Below, one piece after another: positions 33,871 to 43,887 of a DNA stretch of 64,000 bases; position 1 is the stretch's first letter; each line of letters opens with the position of its first letter. The notes beneath the pieces are model-generated. The model was not told where the DNA came from and did no database searches. It worked only from the letters and a program-made list of their open reading frames with translations. Source of the stretch: DASUPK01 sp963801055 (lineage in GTDB: Bacteria; Actinomycetota; Thermoleophilia; Solirubrobacterales; 70-9); contig CAWDDE010000007.1 of the NCBI GenBank assembly GCA_963801055.1, positions 62,001-126,000 of the forward strand, read 5' to 3'. The translations under genes and the position numbers were made by a program.

Positions 33871-34806
33871 ATGGCCGCCGAGCCCGTGATCAGCGTCAAG
33901 GGCCTGCGCAAGTCCTACGACGGCTTCGAGGCGGTGCGGGGGATCGATCTCGAGGTCGGCGCCGGCGAGGTCTTCGCCTTCCTCGGGCCGAACGGCGCGG
34001 GCAAGACGACAACGGTCGAGATCCTCGAGGGCTATCGGACCCGCAGCGCCGGCGAGGTGAGCGTCCTGGGCCTCGACCCGCAGCGGGCGGACCGCGCCTG
34101 GCGGAACCGGGTCGGGTTCGTGCTGCAGGAGTCTCGACTGGTCCCCGAGCTCACCCCACGCGAGGCGGTCGAGCAGTACGCGGGCTACTACACCTCGCCC
34201 CGGAACATCGACGAGACCGTGAACCTGGTCGGGCTCGGCAAGAAGGCGAACGCGCGGACCTCGACCCTGTCCGGCGGGCAGCAGCGGCGCCTCGACGTCG
34301 CCCTCGCCCTGATCGGCGATCCCGAGCTGCTTTTCCTCGACGAGCCGACCACGGGCTTCGACCCCTCCGCGCGCCGCCAGGCCTGGGATGTGATCGGCGG
34401 CCTGCGCGACCTCGGCAAGACCGTCTTCCTCACCACCCATTACATGGACGAGGCACAGGCGCTGGCGGATCGCGTGGCGATCATCGCCGCCGGTCAGATC
34501 GTCGCCACCGGCTCCCCCGAGGACGTGGGCGGCGACCGCGAGGCGCGCACCGAGATCAGCTTCAGGCTGCCGGCCGGCGTCCGCTCGCCCGACCTCCCGG
34601 AGCCGGTCCGCGCCCTGGCGCGCATCGACGCGGGGGCGGTCTCGATGACCGCCGACGACCCGGTCCCGGTGCTGCGGGACCTGACCGTCTGGGCTAGCGA
34701 GCGGGGCGTGGGGCTGCCCGACCTCCAGGTGCGGCGCCCGAGCCTCGAGGACGTCTATCTGGAGCTGACCCGGCAGACCGATGGCAGCGGGGAGGAGGCC
34801 CGATGA
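33871..34806 (+). CDS. ABC-2 exporter ATP-binding protein
   Basis: 311 residues. ATPase core: Walker A FLGPNGAGKTTTVE, signature LSGGQQRRLDVALAL, Walker B LLFLDEPTTGFDP and switch His TTHYMDEA, followed by the C-terminal extension of DrrA/CcmA-type drug and polymer exporters. Overlaps its permease partner by 4 bases. Substrate unknown. It occupies the slot where yvcK/whiA often follow rapZ. Confidence 0.92.
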   Translation: MAAEPVISVKGLRKSYDGFEAVRGIDLEVGAGEVFAFLGPNGAGKTTTVEILEGYRTRSAGEVSVLGLDPQRADRAWRNRVGFVLQESRLVPELTPREAVEQYAGYYTSPRNIDETVNLVGLGKKANARTSTLSGGQQRRLDVALALIGDPELLFLDEPTTGFDPSARRQAWDVIGGLRDLGKTVFLTTHYMDEAQALADRVAIIAAGQIVATGSPEDVGGDREARTEISFRLPAGVRSPDLPEPVRALARIDAGAVSMTADDPVPVLRDLTVWASERGVGLPDLQVRRPSLEDVYLELTRQTDGSGEEAR

Positions 34807-35570
34807 GCGGCGTGGCGCTCGTCCTCCACCAGTTCCGCTTCGACCAGAAGATCTTCTGGCGAAACCGGGCGGCCGTGTTCTTCACGGCGCTGCTGCCGCT
34901 GATCTTCCTCTTCATCCTCGCCAGTGTCTTCAAGAACGCCGATATCTCGGGGCTCGACGTCAAGGGCGCGACCTACTACGTGCCCGCGATCCTCACCCTC
35001 GCCGTGATCTCGGCGACTACCGTCAAGCTCGCCACCAACCTTCCAGCCGAACGCGAGGCCGGTCAGCTCAAGCGGGTGCGCGGCACGCCCCTGCCGCCGG
35101 TCGCCTTCGTGGCGGGCCGCGTGGGGAACTCGCTGGTGATCTCGCTGATCATGGTCGTCCTGGTCAGCGTGATCGGCGCCATCGTCTACGGCGTGACGAT
35201 CCCGACTGAGACCATGCCAGCGCTGCTGGTCACCCTGGCGGTCGGCGCGTTCTCCTTCTCCTGCCTCGGCTTCGCCCTCGCGGCTGTAATCCCTACCGAG
35301 GACGCCGCCCCGGCCGTCACCAACGCGACCGTCCTGCCGCTCTACTTCCTCTCCGGGATCTTCATCCCTGAGGACGAGCTCCCCAACGGCGTCCTCCACT
35401 TCTCCGACCTCTTCCCGATCCGCCACTTCTTCGAGGCGATGTTCACCGCCTGGGACCCGAACACGACAGGCTCGGGCTTCGAGCTCGGAGACCTCGCCGT
35501 CGTCGCCGCCTGGGGGCTGTTCGGCCTCCTCATCGCAGTTCGCTTCTTTCGCTGGGAGCCCCGGCGCTGA
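34803..35570 (+). CDS. ABC-2 type exporter permease
   Basis: 255 residues, six TM helices of the ABC2_membrane/DrrB class: an amphipathic N-terminal helix (LHQFRFDQKIFWRNRAAVFF), then hydrophobic spans and the PLYFLSGIFIPEDELPN segment between the last helices. Works as a dimer with the ATPase encoded just before it. Substrate not predictable. Confidence 0.9.
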   Translation: MSGVALVLHQFRFDQKIFWRNRAAVFFTALLPLIFLFILASVFKNADISGLDVKGATYYVPAILTLAVISATTVKLATNLPAEREAGQLKRVRGTPLPPVAFVAGRVGNSLVISLIMVVLVSVIGAIVYGVTIPTETMPALLVTLAVGAFSFSCLGFALAAVIPTEDAAPAVTNATVLPLYFLSGIFIPEDELPNGVLHFSDLFPIRHFFEAMFTAWDPNTTGSGFELGDLAVVAAWGLFGLLIAVRFFRWEPRR

Positions 35571-35644
35571 CGCCGGCGTCGGGTTCCCATGCCATGTAAG
35601 GTGGCCGTCTCGCAGGGATCGTCTCGTCCCGAAATTGCCAGCTG

Positions 35645-36007
35645 ATGCTCCATTACGCAGCCGTCAAAGTCTCAGACCTCGAACGCAGCGGGGCCTTCTA
35701 TGACTCGATCTTGGCGCCACTCGGCTGGCGCCGCCAGAACGCGCCCGCGAACTCCGTCAGCTGGGGGCTGATCAAGGCCGAGTTCTTCATCGAGCTCTCC
35801 GATACCCAGCGACCGGGCTACGGTCAGATCTCGTTCCCCGCGAAGAGCATCCCGGCGGTCAAGGCCTCGTTCGAGTCGGGTGGCGCCAACGGCGGCGAGC
35901 CCGTCGCCGAGCCGGGCGCGGCACCCTCGTTCGGGCCGGGTAACTATTCCTGCCGGCTCAACGACCCCGACGGCTATCTCGTCGAAGTCTGCGTCGCCCA
36001 CAACTAA
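35645..36007 (+). CDS. VOC/glyoxalase-like protein
   Basis: 120 residues, one vicinal-oxygen-chelate fold made of two beta-alpha-beta-beta-beta units: MLHYAAVKVSDLERSGAFYD at the start and NDPDGYLVEVCVAHN at the end. The metal residues appear as His3, a central Glu/Gln region, and Glu in YLVEV. Such single-domain VOC proteins act in dioxygenase, isomerase or resistance roles; the substrate is not indicated. Confidence 0.82.
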   Translation: MLHYAAVKVSDLERSGAFYDSILAPLGWRRQNAPANSVSWGLIKAEFFIELSDTQRPGYGQISFPAKSIPAVKASFESGGANGGEPVAEPGAAPSFGPGNYSCRLNDPDGYLVEVCVAHN

Positions 36008-36094
36008 TCTCCGTGTCCAGCACGGGGGCGGGCCGGCTCGCGGCTCGATACTTTGAATGGACGCAAACGTCTGATCCCTAGAGGAGGGCTTCCA

Positions 36095-37109
<1,015 letters not shown>

Positions 37110-37117
<8 letters not shown>

Positions 37118-38315
37118 CTCGACCTCGACCCGCTCGTTCACCAAGGCGAGCGTCAGAGATGCAGAGGTGGAGGGTCGCCGCGTGCTGCTGCGCGCGGACC
37201 TCAACGTCCCCCTCGAAAAGGGGGTGGTGACCGACGACACCCGCATCCGTGCCTCGCTGCCGACCATCGAGCTGCTGCGCGAGCGGGGCGCAAGCGTGGT
37301 CCTGGTCTCGCACCTCGGGCGCCCGAAGGGGCGCGATCCGGAGCTCTCGATGAGGCCGGTCGGCAAGCGCCTCGGCGAGCTGCTCGGCGTGACCGTCAAG
37401 CAGGCGCCCGCGGTGGTCGGGGAAGAGGTCTCCGCGATGGCGTCGGCTCTCGAGGCGGGCGAGGTGCTGCTGCTGGAGAACAGCCGCTTCGAGCCGGGGG
37501 AGACCAAGAACGACCCGGCCCTGGCCGAGGCTCTGGCGGGGCTCGCGAATATCTACGTCAACGACGCGTTCGGCTCGGCCCACCGGGCCCACGCGACGAC
37601 CGAGGGCGTGGCCCACCATCTGCCCGGCTATGCGGGGCTGCTGCTCGAGCGCGAGGTGGTCGAGCTCACGGCGGTCCGCGACGACCCGGAGCGCCCGCTG
37701 ATCATCGTGCTCGGCGGCGCCAAGGTGACCGACAAGCTCGGCGTGATCGACCGCTTCCTCGGCTTCGCGGAGGAGATCCTGATCGGCGGTGCGATGTGCT
37801 TCAGCTTCTTCAAGGCCGAGGGACGGGACACCGGCAACTCGCTGGTCGAGGATGAGGGGGTGAAGTCCGCCAGGCGCGTGCTGGAGGAGGCCGATGGCAG
37901 CGACACGATCCTCGAGTTGCCCGAGGACCTGTGCCTCGGGCGGGAGTTCGATGCGGACACTGAAGCCCGCCTGCTCAATGGCGTCGACGTGCCCGAGGGG
38001 TGGGTGGGGCTCGACATCGGCAGCAACACCATCGCCAACTTCGGAAAGCGGATCGCGCGGGCCGGGACCCTCTTCTGGAACGGGCCGATGGGCGCCTTCG
38101 AGCTCGAGCCGTTCGCGGGAGGAACGCGAGCCATCGCCGAAGCGGTCGCGGCGGCGCCCGGCCACACGGTGGTCGGCGGCGGCGACTCCGTGGCCGCGCT
38201 GCAGAGATTCGGGCTTGCGGACGCCGTGGACTGGCTCTCGACCGGCGGCGGCGCCTCGCTGGAGCTGATGGAGGGCCGGACGCTGCCGGGAGTGGAGGCG
38301 CTCCAGGATGCCTGA
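37110..38315 (+). CDS. pgk: Phosphoglycerate kinase
   Basis: 401 residues. RVLLRADLNVPLEKG N-terminal substrate motif, LLLENSRFEPGETKNDP and SHLGRPKG in the N-domain, and the C-terminal nucleotide loop VVGGGDSVAAL. Makes ATP from 1,3-bisphosphoglycerate. GTG start (37110) lies inside the end of gap; overlap of 8 bases with tpiA. Confidence 0.97.
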
Positions 38316-39063
38316 CCGCTCGGCGCTGCTGGCCGCCAACTGGAAGATGCACAAAACCATCGAGGAGACCGAGCGCTTCCTCGGCGAGTTCCTGCCCCGC
38401 GTCTCCGAATCGGGACCGGAGGTCGTCATCTGCCCGCCCTTCACCTCCCTCAAGGCGGCCGTCGAGCTCTGCTTCCAGAGCCCGGTCCGGGTCGCCGCCC
38501 AGAACATGCACGAGGCCGAGGAGGGTGCCTTCACCGGCGAGGTCTCGGCGCCGATGCTGCTCGACGTGGGCGTGGACGGCGTCATCGTCGGGCACTCCGA
38601 GCGCCGCCAGTACTTCAACGAGACCGATGAGGCGCTCGCGCGGAAGGTGTCGGCGGCGCTGGGCGCCGGGCTTGAGCCGATCCTCTGCGTCGGGGAGAAC
38701 GAGACCCAGCGCGACGCCGACGAGACCGAGGAGGTTCTCACCCGGCAGATCGAGGCCGACCTCGCCGAGGTGCCCGACGCGCGGCTGAGCGAGGTGGTGA
38801 TCGCCTACGAGCCGATCTGGGCGATCGGCACCGGCCGCACGGCCACGCCCGAGCAGGCGCAGGAGGCGATCGCTTTCATCCGCTCGCTGATCGACCGCCG
38901 CTCGGACACCGCTGCCGCCGCGATCCGCATCCTCTACGGGGGCTCGGTCAAGCCGGACAACGCGGCGGAGCTGATCTCGCAGCCGGACGTCGACGGCGCG
39001 CTGGTCGGCGGCGCCAGCCTCGACCCCGGGGACTTCGCGGCGATCGTCGAAGCCGCCGCCTGA
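38308..39063 (+). CDS. tpiA: Triosephosphate isomerase
   Basis: 251 residues, TIM barrel. LLAANWKMHKT (catalytic Lys), VIVGHSERRQYF (His), IAYEPIWAIGTGRTA (Glu) and LYGGSVKPDN are all present. Overlaps pgk by 8 bases and is followed four bases later by gpmI. Confidence 0.97.
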   Translation: MPDRSALLAANWKMHKTIEETERFLGEFLPRVSESGPEVVICPPFTSLKAAVELCFQSPVRVAAQNMHEAEEGAFTGEVSAPMLLDVGVDGVIVGHSERRQYFNETDEALARKVSAALGAGLEPILCVGENETQRDADETEEVLTRQIEADLAEVPDARLSEVVIAYEPIWAIGTGRTATPEQAQEAIAFIRSLIDRRSDTAAAAIRILYGGSVKPDNAAELISQPDVDGALVGGASLDPGDFAAIVEAAA

Positions 39064-39067
39064 GCGA

Positions 39068-40609
39068 ATGAGCCCCCTGCCGGCCGGCCCGACCAGCGTC
39101 CCGGTGCCCTCACTGGCCCTGGTGATCCTCGACGGGTGGGGACTCGCGCCGGACGGTCCCGGCAACGCCATCTCGCAGGCGAGAACGCCGGTCTTCGACG
39201 AGCTCTGGTCCACCTATCCGCACACGACGCTCTCCACCTCGGGCCGCGACGTCGGTCTGCCCGAGGGGCAGATGGGCAACTCAGAGGTCGGGCACCTCAA
39301 CCTGGGTGCCGGCGCGATCGTCAAACAGGACCTGGCGCGCATCGATGACGCGATCGCCGATGGCAGCTTCTTCGAGAACCCGGCGCTTCGCGCCGCCTGC
39401 GGCTCCGCCCGCGAATCTCGCCGGGGGCGCCTCCACGCCGTTGGCCTGATCTCCGACGGCGGCGTGCACTCCGGCTGGGAGCACATCGAGGCGGTGATCG
39501 AGCTGGCCGGGGAGGAGGGAGTCTCCGAGCTCATCCTGCACGCCCTCACCGACGGGCGGGACACGCTGCCCACGTCCGGAGCGGGCTACGTCGCCGAGTT
39601 GGAGCGCTGGCTGCGCCACGTCGGCTCGATCGGGACGGTCGCCGGCCGCTACTGGGGCATGGATCGCGACCGGCGCTGGGACCGGACCAAGCGCGCCTAT
39701 GACGCAATCGTCCACGCGCGGGCGCCGCGGGCGGAGAACGCGGTCCAGGCGATCCGGGAGTCGTACGGGCGCGACATCACAGACGAGTTCATCGAGCCCA
39801 CCGTGATCGGCGACTACGACGGCGCCGAACAGGACGAGCCGTTCATCTTCATCAACTTCCGGCCCGACCGCGCCCGGCAGCTGACCCGCGCGCTCGGCGA
39901 GCCTGACTTCGACGAGTTCGACCGCGGCCGCGCCGGCCCCTTCGAGGTGACGACGATGACCGAGTACCAGCACGGCTGGCCCTATCCCGTCGCCTTCCCG
40001 CCGCGCGAGCCCGAGACGACGCTCGCCCAGGTGATCGCGGAGGAGGGCGAGCGCCAGCTGCACGTCGCCGAGACCGAGAAGTATGCGCACGTCACCTACT
40101 TCTTCAACGGCGGCCGCGAGGAGGAGTGGAGCGGGGAGGAGCGCTATCTCGTCGACTCGCCCCGCGACGTGCCCACCTACGACCACAAGCCCCAGATGAG
40201 CGCCGCGGCCGCTGCGCGGGCCTTCACCGAGCACTGGCGGGAGGACGACTATCGCTTCGGGATCATCAACTTCGCCAACCCGGATATGGTCGGTCACACC
40301 GGCGTGATCCCGGCGGCCGTCGCCGCCGTCGAGGAGGTCGACGCCCGCCTCGGCGAGGTCGTCACCGCCGTGCACGAGAAGGGCGGCGCGGTGATCGTCA
40401 CCGCCGATCACGGGAACTGCGAGCAGATGCTCGAGCCCGACGGCTCCCCCAACACGGCGCACTCGACCAACCTGGTCCCCCTGATCGTCACCGATCAGGG
40501 GATCGAGCTGCGCGGGGGTGGCATCCTCGCCGACGTCGCGCCGACGGCGCTCGAGCTGCTCGGCATCCCGCAGCCCGAGGCGATGACGGCTCACTCGCTG
40601 CGCAAGTGA
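39068..40609 (+). CDS. gpmI: Cofactor-independent phosphoglycerate mutase
   Basis: 513 residues. Alkaline-phosphatase superfamily: ALVILDGWGLAPDG, the phosphoserine motif GNSEVGHLNLGAG, and C-terminal metal ligands in VIVTADHGNCEQM and NTAHSTNLVPLIV. Interconverts 3- and 2-phosphoglycerate. It ends the glycolytic operon. Its stop overlaps the GTG of a truncated hsp20 frame. Confidence 0.96.
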   Translation: MSPLPAGPTSVPVPSLALVILDGWGLAPDGPGNAISQARTPVFDELWSTYPHTTLSTSGRDVGLPEGQMGNSEVGHLNLGAGAIVKQDLARIDDAIADGSFFENPALRAACGSARESRRGRLHAVGLISDGGVHSGWEHIEAVIELAGEEGVSELILHALTDGRDTLPTSGAGYVAELERWLRHVGSIGTVAGRYWGMDRDRRWDRTKRAYDAIVHARAPRAENAVQAIRESYGRDITDEFIEPTVIGDYDGAEQDEPFIFINFRPDRARQLTRALGEPDFDEFDRGRAGPFEVTTMTEYQHGWPYPVAFPPREPETTLAQVIAEEGERQLHVAETEKYAHVTYFFNGGREEEWSGEERYLVDSPRDVPTYDHKPQMSAAAAARAFTEHWREDDYRFGIINFANPDMVGHTGVIPAAVAAVEEVDARLGEVVTAVHEKGGAVIVTADHGNCEQMLEPDGSPNTAHSTNLVPLIVTDQGIELRGGGILADVAPTALELLGIPQPEAMTAHSLRK

Positions 40610-40871
40610 GCCGGATTCCGGCGATGGACCTCGTCGAGAAGGACGATCACCTTGAGCTCAGGAGACCCGCGAGGGCTACCGGCGCGTCGAGTGGGCCTTC
40701 GGCCGTTTCACTCGCTCCGTGGCGCTCCCTGAGGGCATCGATCCGAACGACGTTCAGGCCAACTTCGAGAATGGTGTTCTCGAGGTCCGCATCCCGAAGC
40801 CCAAGGAGTCCAAGCCGACGCGCGTGCAGATCGGCAAGGGCACGGTCGAGGGTTCCGGCAAGGAGAAGTAG
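40606..40871 (+). pseudogene. Truncated, frameshifted Hsp20 (small heat-shock protein) remnant
   Basis: A start-like GTG overlaps the gpmI stop. The first part reads IPAMDLVEKDDHLEL, the beginning of an alpha-crystallin domain. One base later the frame becomes ETREGYRRVEWAFGRFTRSV, then ENGVLEVRIPKPKESK to a stop at 40871. Compared with normal Hsp20, about 30 residues in the middle of the domain and the usual N-terminal arm are absent. I read it as a deletion-bearing pseudogene, though a collapsed assembly is possible. Confidence 0.7.
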
Positions 40872-40879
40872 CGACATAC

Positions 40880-40909
40880 CCTGTCTGGATCCGATCTGAT
40901 CCAGACAGG
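40880..40909 (+). terminator. Perfect 12-bp hairpin between the hsp20 remnant and tgt
   Basis: CCTGTCTGGATC (40880-40891) and GATCCAGACAGG (40898-40909) pair perfectly over a 6-base loop. No U tract follows. It could be a factor-dependent terminator or an RNA structure at the tgt start. Confidence 0.7.
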
Positions 40910-40912
40910 CTC

Positions 40913-42088
40913 AGCTTTGAGATTCAGGCTCGTGACGGAGACGCCCGTTCGGGCCTGATTCGTGTTGCCCACGGGGAGGTTCCCACGCCGGCGTTCATCC
41001 CGCTGGCGACCAAGGGCAGCGTCCGAGGGCTCTCGTCGGCCGAGGTTGGTGAGCTCGGCTACGGGATGGTGCTGGGCAACACCTTCCACCTTCACCTGGC
41101 GCCGGGCGAGGAGCAGATCGCGGCGCGCGGCGGCCTCCACCGCTTCATGGGATGGGACCGAGCGCTGATCACCGACTCCGGCGGCTTCCAGGTCTTCTCG
41201 CTCGCCCACGGCGGCGTTGCGGACGAGATCAAGGGCCGCCGCGGGAGCGTCGCCGGCGGGGCGAAGGTGAAGATCGGCGAGGAGGGTGTGGCGTTCCGGT
41301 CGCTGCTCGACGGCTCGAACCGCTTCCTTGGCCCCGAGGAGTCGATGCGGATCCAGGCAGCGCTCGGCTCCGACATCGCGCTGACGTTCGACGAGTGCAC
41401 TCCCTTCCACACTGATCGCGAGTACACGGCGCGCTCGACCGAGCGCACCCACCGCTGGCTCGACCGCTGCCTGGACTGGCACGCGCGCGAGGGTCCCGCC
41501 ACGCAGGCCGTCTTCGGGATCGTGCAGGGCGGGGTGCACGAGGATCTGCGCCGGGACTCGGCGGAACGGAACTCGGCTGCCGCCGTCGACGGGGTCGCGA
41601 TCGGCGGGACGCTGGGACGCGAGAAGGAGGAAATGAAGGGGGTGCTCGGCTTCACGGTGCCGCTCCTCCCCGACGAGGCGCCGCGCCACCTGCTCGGCAT
41701 CGGGGAGGTCGACGATCTTCTCGCCGGCATCGGCATGGGTATCGACCTGTTCGACTGCGCGATCCCGACGCGGCTCGCGCGGCACGGCACCGCGCTCGCG
41801 CCGGACCCGGGGGGCCGCTTCCGAATCGACCTAACCAAGTCGGCCTACGCGGAGGACGACTCCCCGATCGTGGACGGCTGTCCCTGCGAGGCCTGCACGC
41901 GTCACACCCGCGCCTACCTCCACTACCTGGCCCGCAACAAGGATCTGACCGGTACTCGCCTGCTCACCCTCCACAACCTGAGCTACACCGAGCAGCTCGT
42001 CGCCGACGCCCGCGAAGCAATCAGCGGCGGCCGCTTCGCCGACTACTCCGAGGCGGTGCTGGGCGGCGCGACCCCGTGGGTTGCCTAG
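40913..42088 (+). CDS. tgt: Queuine/archaeosine-type tRNA-guanine transglycosylase
   Basis: About 391 residues. Bacterial Tgt exchanges guanine-34 for preQ1 in GUN anticodons. Active-site motifs: DSGGFQVFSLAHGG, LTFDECTPFH, FGIVQGGVHEDLR, and the zinc site CPCEACTRHTRAYLHYL. The conserved N-terminus (FEIQARDGDARSGLIRVAHG) is read from 40916, but no ATG, GTG or TTG lies in frame before 41066. A frameshift near 40910, a rare start codon or a start lost in the hairpin region must be assumed. Confidence 0.88.
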   Translation, partial: SFEIQARDGDARSGLIRVAHGEVPTPAFIPLATKGSVRGLSSAEVGELGYGMVLGNTFHLHLAPGEEQIAARGGLHRFMGWDRALITDSGGFQVFSLAHGGVADEIKGRRGSVAGGAKVKIGEEGVAFRSLLDGSNRFLGPEESMRIQAALGSDIALTFDECTPFHTDREYTARSTERTHRWLDRCLDWHAREGPATQAVFGIVQGGVHEDLRRDSAERNSAAAVDGVAIGGTLGREKEEMKGVLGFTVPLLPDEAPRHLLGIGEVDDLLAGIGMGIDLFDCAIPTRLARHGTALAPDPGGRFRIDLTKSAYAEDDSPIVDGCPCEACTRHTRAYLHYLARNKDLTGTRLLTLHNLSYTEQLVADAREAISGGRFADYSEAVLGGATPWVA

Positions 42089-42089
42089 G

Positions 42090-42095
42090 GATACT
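42090..42095 (+). promoter_or_regulatory. -10 box of SnoaL-like gene 1
   Basis: GATACT ends ten bases before the ATG. The same box, spacing and start codons recur at 63.4 kb and, without a gene, at 51.7 kb. Confidence 0.5.
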
Positions 42096-42105
42096 GGGGG
42101 GGCCG

Positions 42106-42525
42106 ATGTCGGAGGAAAATGTCGAGCTCGTCCGGCGCGTGTACATCGAGGGGGATCTGCTGCAGACGACCTCCGAGCAGATCGATCGCCTCTTCCGTGA
42201 GTACCTCGACGAGGACTTCGAGTTCCGCCTGCCGGGGGACTATCCGGAGGGCGAGCCCGTCTTCCGCGGCAGGGAGGGAGTTGATCAGCTCGTCGCCATG
42301 CTCGGCGAGACGTGGTCCGAGTGGCAGTTCGAGCCGGAGCGCTTTCTGGATGCCGGCGACCAGGTGGTCGTCTTCGCTCGAATCGTCGGCCGGGGCAAGG
42401 CGAGCGGCGCTCCGTTCGAGCTCGAGACAACCCACGTGTGGACCATCCGGGTCGGCAGGGCGATATCCGTTCACGCGTACCGAGATCGCTCGCAAGCGCT
42501 CGAAGCAGCCGGCTTCCGCGAGTAG
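42106..42525 (+). CDS. SnoaL/NTF2-like protein 1
   Basis: 139 residues. Cone-shaped alpha+beta barrel of the NTF2-like superfamily: MSEENVELVRRVYIEGDL start, FRGREGVDQLVAML, and the end SVHAYRDRSQALEAAGFRE. Such proteins act as small-molecule isomerases, hydrolases or binding domains; nothing here fixes the reaction. Start 42106 follows GATACT by ten bases. A related protein lies at 63452, sharing the start (MSxEN) and end (ALEAAGxRE). Confidence 0.8.
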   Translation: MSEENVELVRRVYIEGDLLQTTSEQIDRLFREYLDEDFEFRLPGDYPEGEPVFRGREGVDQLVAMLGETWSEWQFEPERFLDAGDQVVVFARIVGRGKASGAPFELETTHVWTIRVGRAISVHAYRDRSQALEAAGFRE

Positions 42526-42548
42526 CGGTGGCGCCTAGACTCGGTCCG

Positions 42549-42683
42549 GTGAAGGGAGTCGTGCGACAGAAGCCTGCCTGTCGTCATTGCGGCGCCACGC
42601 TCGAGCACACGATCTCGAAGTGCCCGAAATGTGGTCGCCGCTCCCTGCTTTCGCTCCTCCTGCCGCGCCGGGGGAAGATCTGA
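42549..42683 (+). CDS. Tiny zinc-ribbon protein
   Basis: 44 residues with two knuckles: CRHCGATLEH and CPKCGRRSLL, then a basic C-terminus. A minimal rubredoxin-like or ribbon zinc site that could bind RNA or DNA. GTG start; TAGACT (42536-42541) ends seven bases before it, the leaderless pattern. It ends eight bases from the end of the convergent kinase gene. Family not recognised. Confidence 0.6.
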   Translation: MKGVVRQKPACRHCGATLEHTISKCPKCGRRSLLSLLLPRRGKI

Positions 42684-42690
42684 GCGCCCG

Positions 42691-43887
42691 CTACTTCGTG
42701 TTGTCCTCGACGACCTGCTTGAGGGCGTCGATCTGCTCGTTGACGTTCTGTTTGACGACCTGATCGAGATCGATTTCGCCTCCGCCTCCGCTGGAGGCGA
42801 GGGCGACGAATGCGGCGACCACCGCCGCGAGCAGCAGGATCGAGATCAGGATCAGCAGGTTTCGAGCGATGGCTGGCGCCCGCCGTCGGCGCGGCTGCGG
42901 CACAGGGCGAGGCTGGCGCGGAGGCCCCGGCCGGCTCTGCGGGCGCCGCTGGGTCCGGGTGCGGGGCATGTGGCGGGTGGCCGGGGTCGGCGCCTCGCCG
43001 CCGAGGATGCGGGTTGCCGCCGTGCCGGTCGGCGACTCGCCGGTCAGGCCTCGCCGCAGTGCATCGGCCAACTCTCCGGCGGCGGCGAACCTGCGCGACG
43101 GATCGGACTCGAGGGCGACGAGGACCGCTTCGCCCACCGCCTCCGGCACGTCCTCGTTGTACGAGTTGGGCGCGAGGGCCTGCTCGGACTGCTGGCGGAC
43201 CGCGAGCTCCGCCAGGGAGGTCCCCTCGTAGGGAAGCCGCCCGGCGAGGAACTGGTAGAGGACGACGCCGAGCGAGTAGACGTCTGAGGCAGGGGTCGCC
43301 TCTTCGCCCCCGGCCTGCTCGGGTGCCAGGTATGCGGCCGTCCCGACGACCGAGCCGACCTGGGTGATCCGGGTCTGCTCGCTGGCGCGGGCGATGCCGA
43401 AGTCGGCCAGCTTCACGGTCATATCGCCGCCGCCGGCGGGGCCGCCGATCACCATCAGGTTGCCCGGCTTGACGTCCCGGTGGATGATCCCGTGGCGGTG
43501 GGCGTAGTCGAGGCCCGCGCAGGCCTGGACGCCGATCTCGACCGCGGTCTCGGGGTCGAGTGTGCCCTCCGCTTGCAGGAGCTGGGCGCCCGAGCGGCCG
43601 CGCACGTACTCCATGACGATGTAGTGGCTCCCGGAATCGATCCCGGTGTCGTAGACCTGGACGATGTTGGGGTGGACGAGCTTGGCGACAGCCAGCGCCT
43701 CGCGGCGGAAGCGCGCGACGAAGCGCTCGTCGTCGGAGAGGTGCTCGGCGAGGATCTTCACCGCGACGGTTCGCTCGAGGATCGTGTCGGTCGCCCGGAA
43801 GACGGATGACATCCCGCCGCTGCCGAGGCGGTCCTCGATCCGGTAGCGATCCGAGATCAGCTCGCCCTTGGGGCTGAGCGGGCTCAT
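42691..43887 (-). CDS. Membrane Ser/Thr protein kinase (PknB-like, no PASTA domains)
   Basis: 398 residues. Cytoplasmic kinase: Gly loop GSGGMSSVFRATD, Lys in VAVKIL, catalytic HRDVKPGNLM, DFG in KLADFGIARA, and APE as LAPEQAGG. A Pro/Arg-rich linker leads to one TM helix (NLLILISILLLAAVVAAFVA) and a short extracellular tail. Unlike PknB it has no PASTA repeats. Its ATG overlaps the stop of the upstream Thr-rich lipoprotein (ATGA), so the two are coupled; the lipoprotein may be its extracellular partner. Confidence 0.92.
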   Translation of the reverse strand: MSPLSPKGELISDRYRIEDRLGSGGMSSVFRATDTILERTVAVKILAEHLSDDERFVARFRREALAVAKLVHPNIVQVYDTGIDSGSHYIVMEYVRGRSGAQLLQAEGTLDPETAVEIGVQACAGLDYAHRHGIIHRDVKPGNLMVIGGPAGGGDMTVKLADFGIARASEQTRITQVGSVVGTAAYLAPEQAGGEEATPASDVYSLGVVLYQFLAGRLPYEGTSLAELAVRQQSEQALAPNSYNEDVPEAVGEAVLVALESDPSRRFAAAGELADALRRGLTGESPTGTAATRILGGEAPTPATRHMPRTRTQRRPQSRPGPPRQPRPVPQPRRRRAPAIARNLLILISILLLAAVVAAFVALASSGGGGEIDLDQVVKQNVNEQIDALKQVVEDNTK

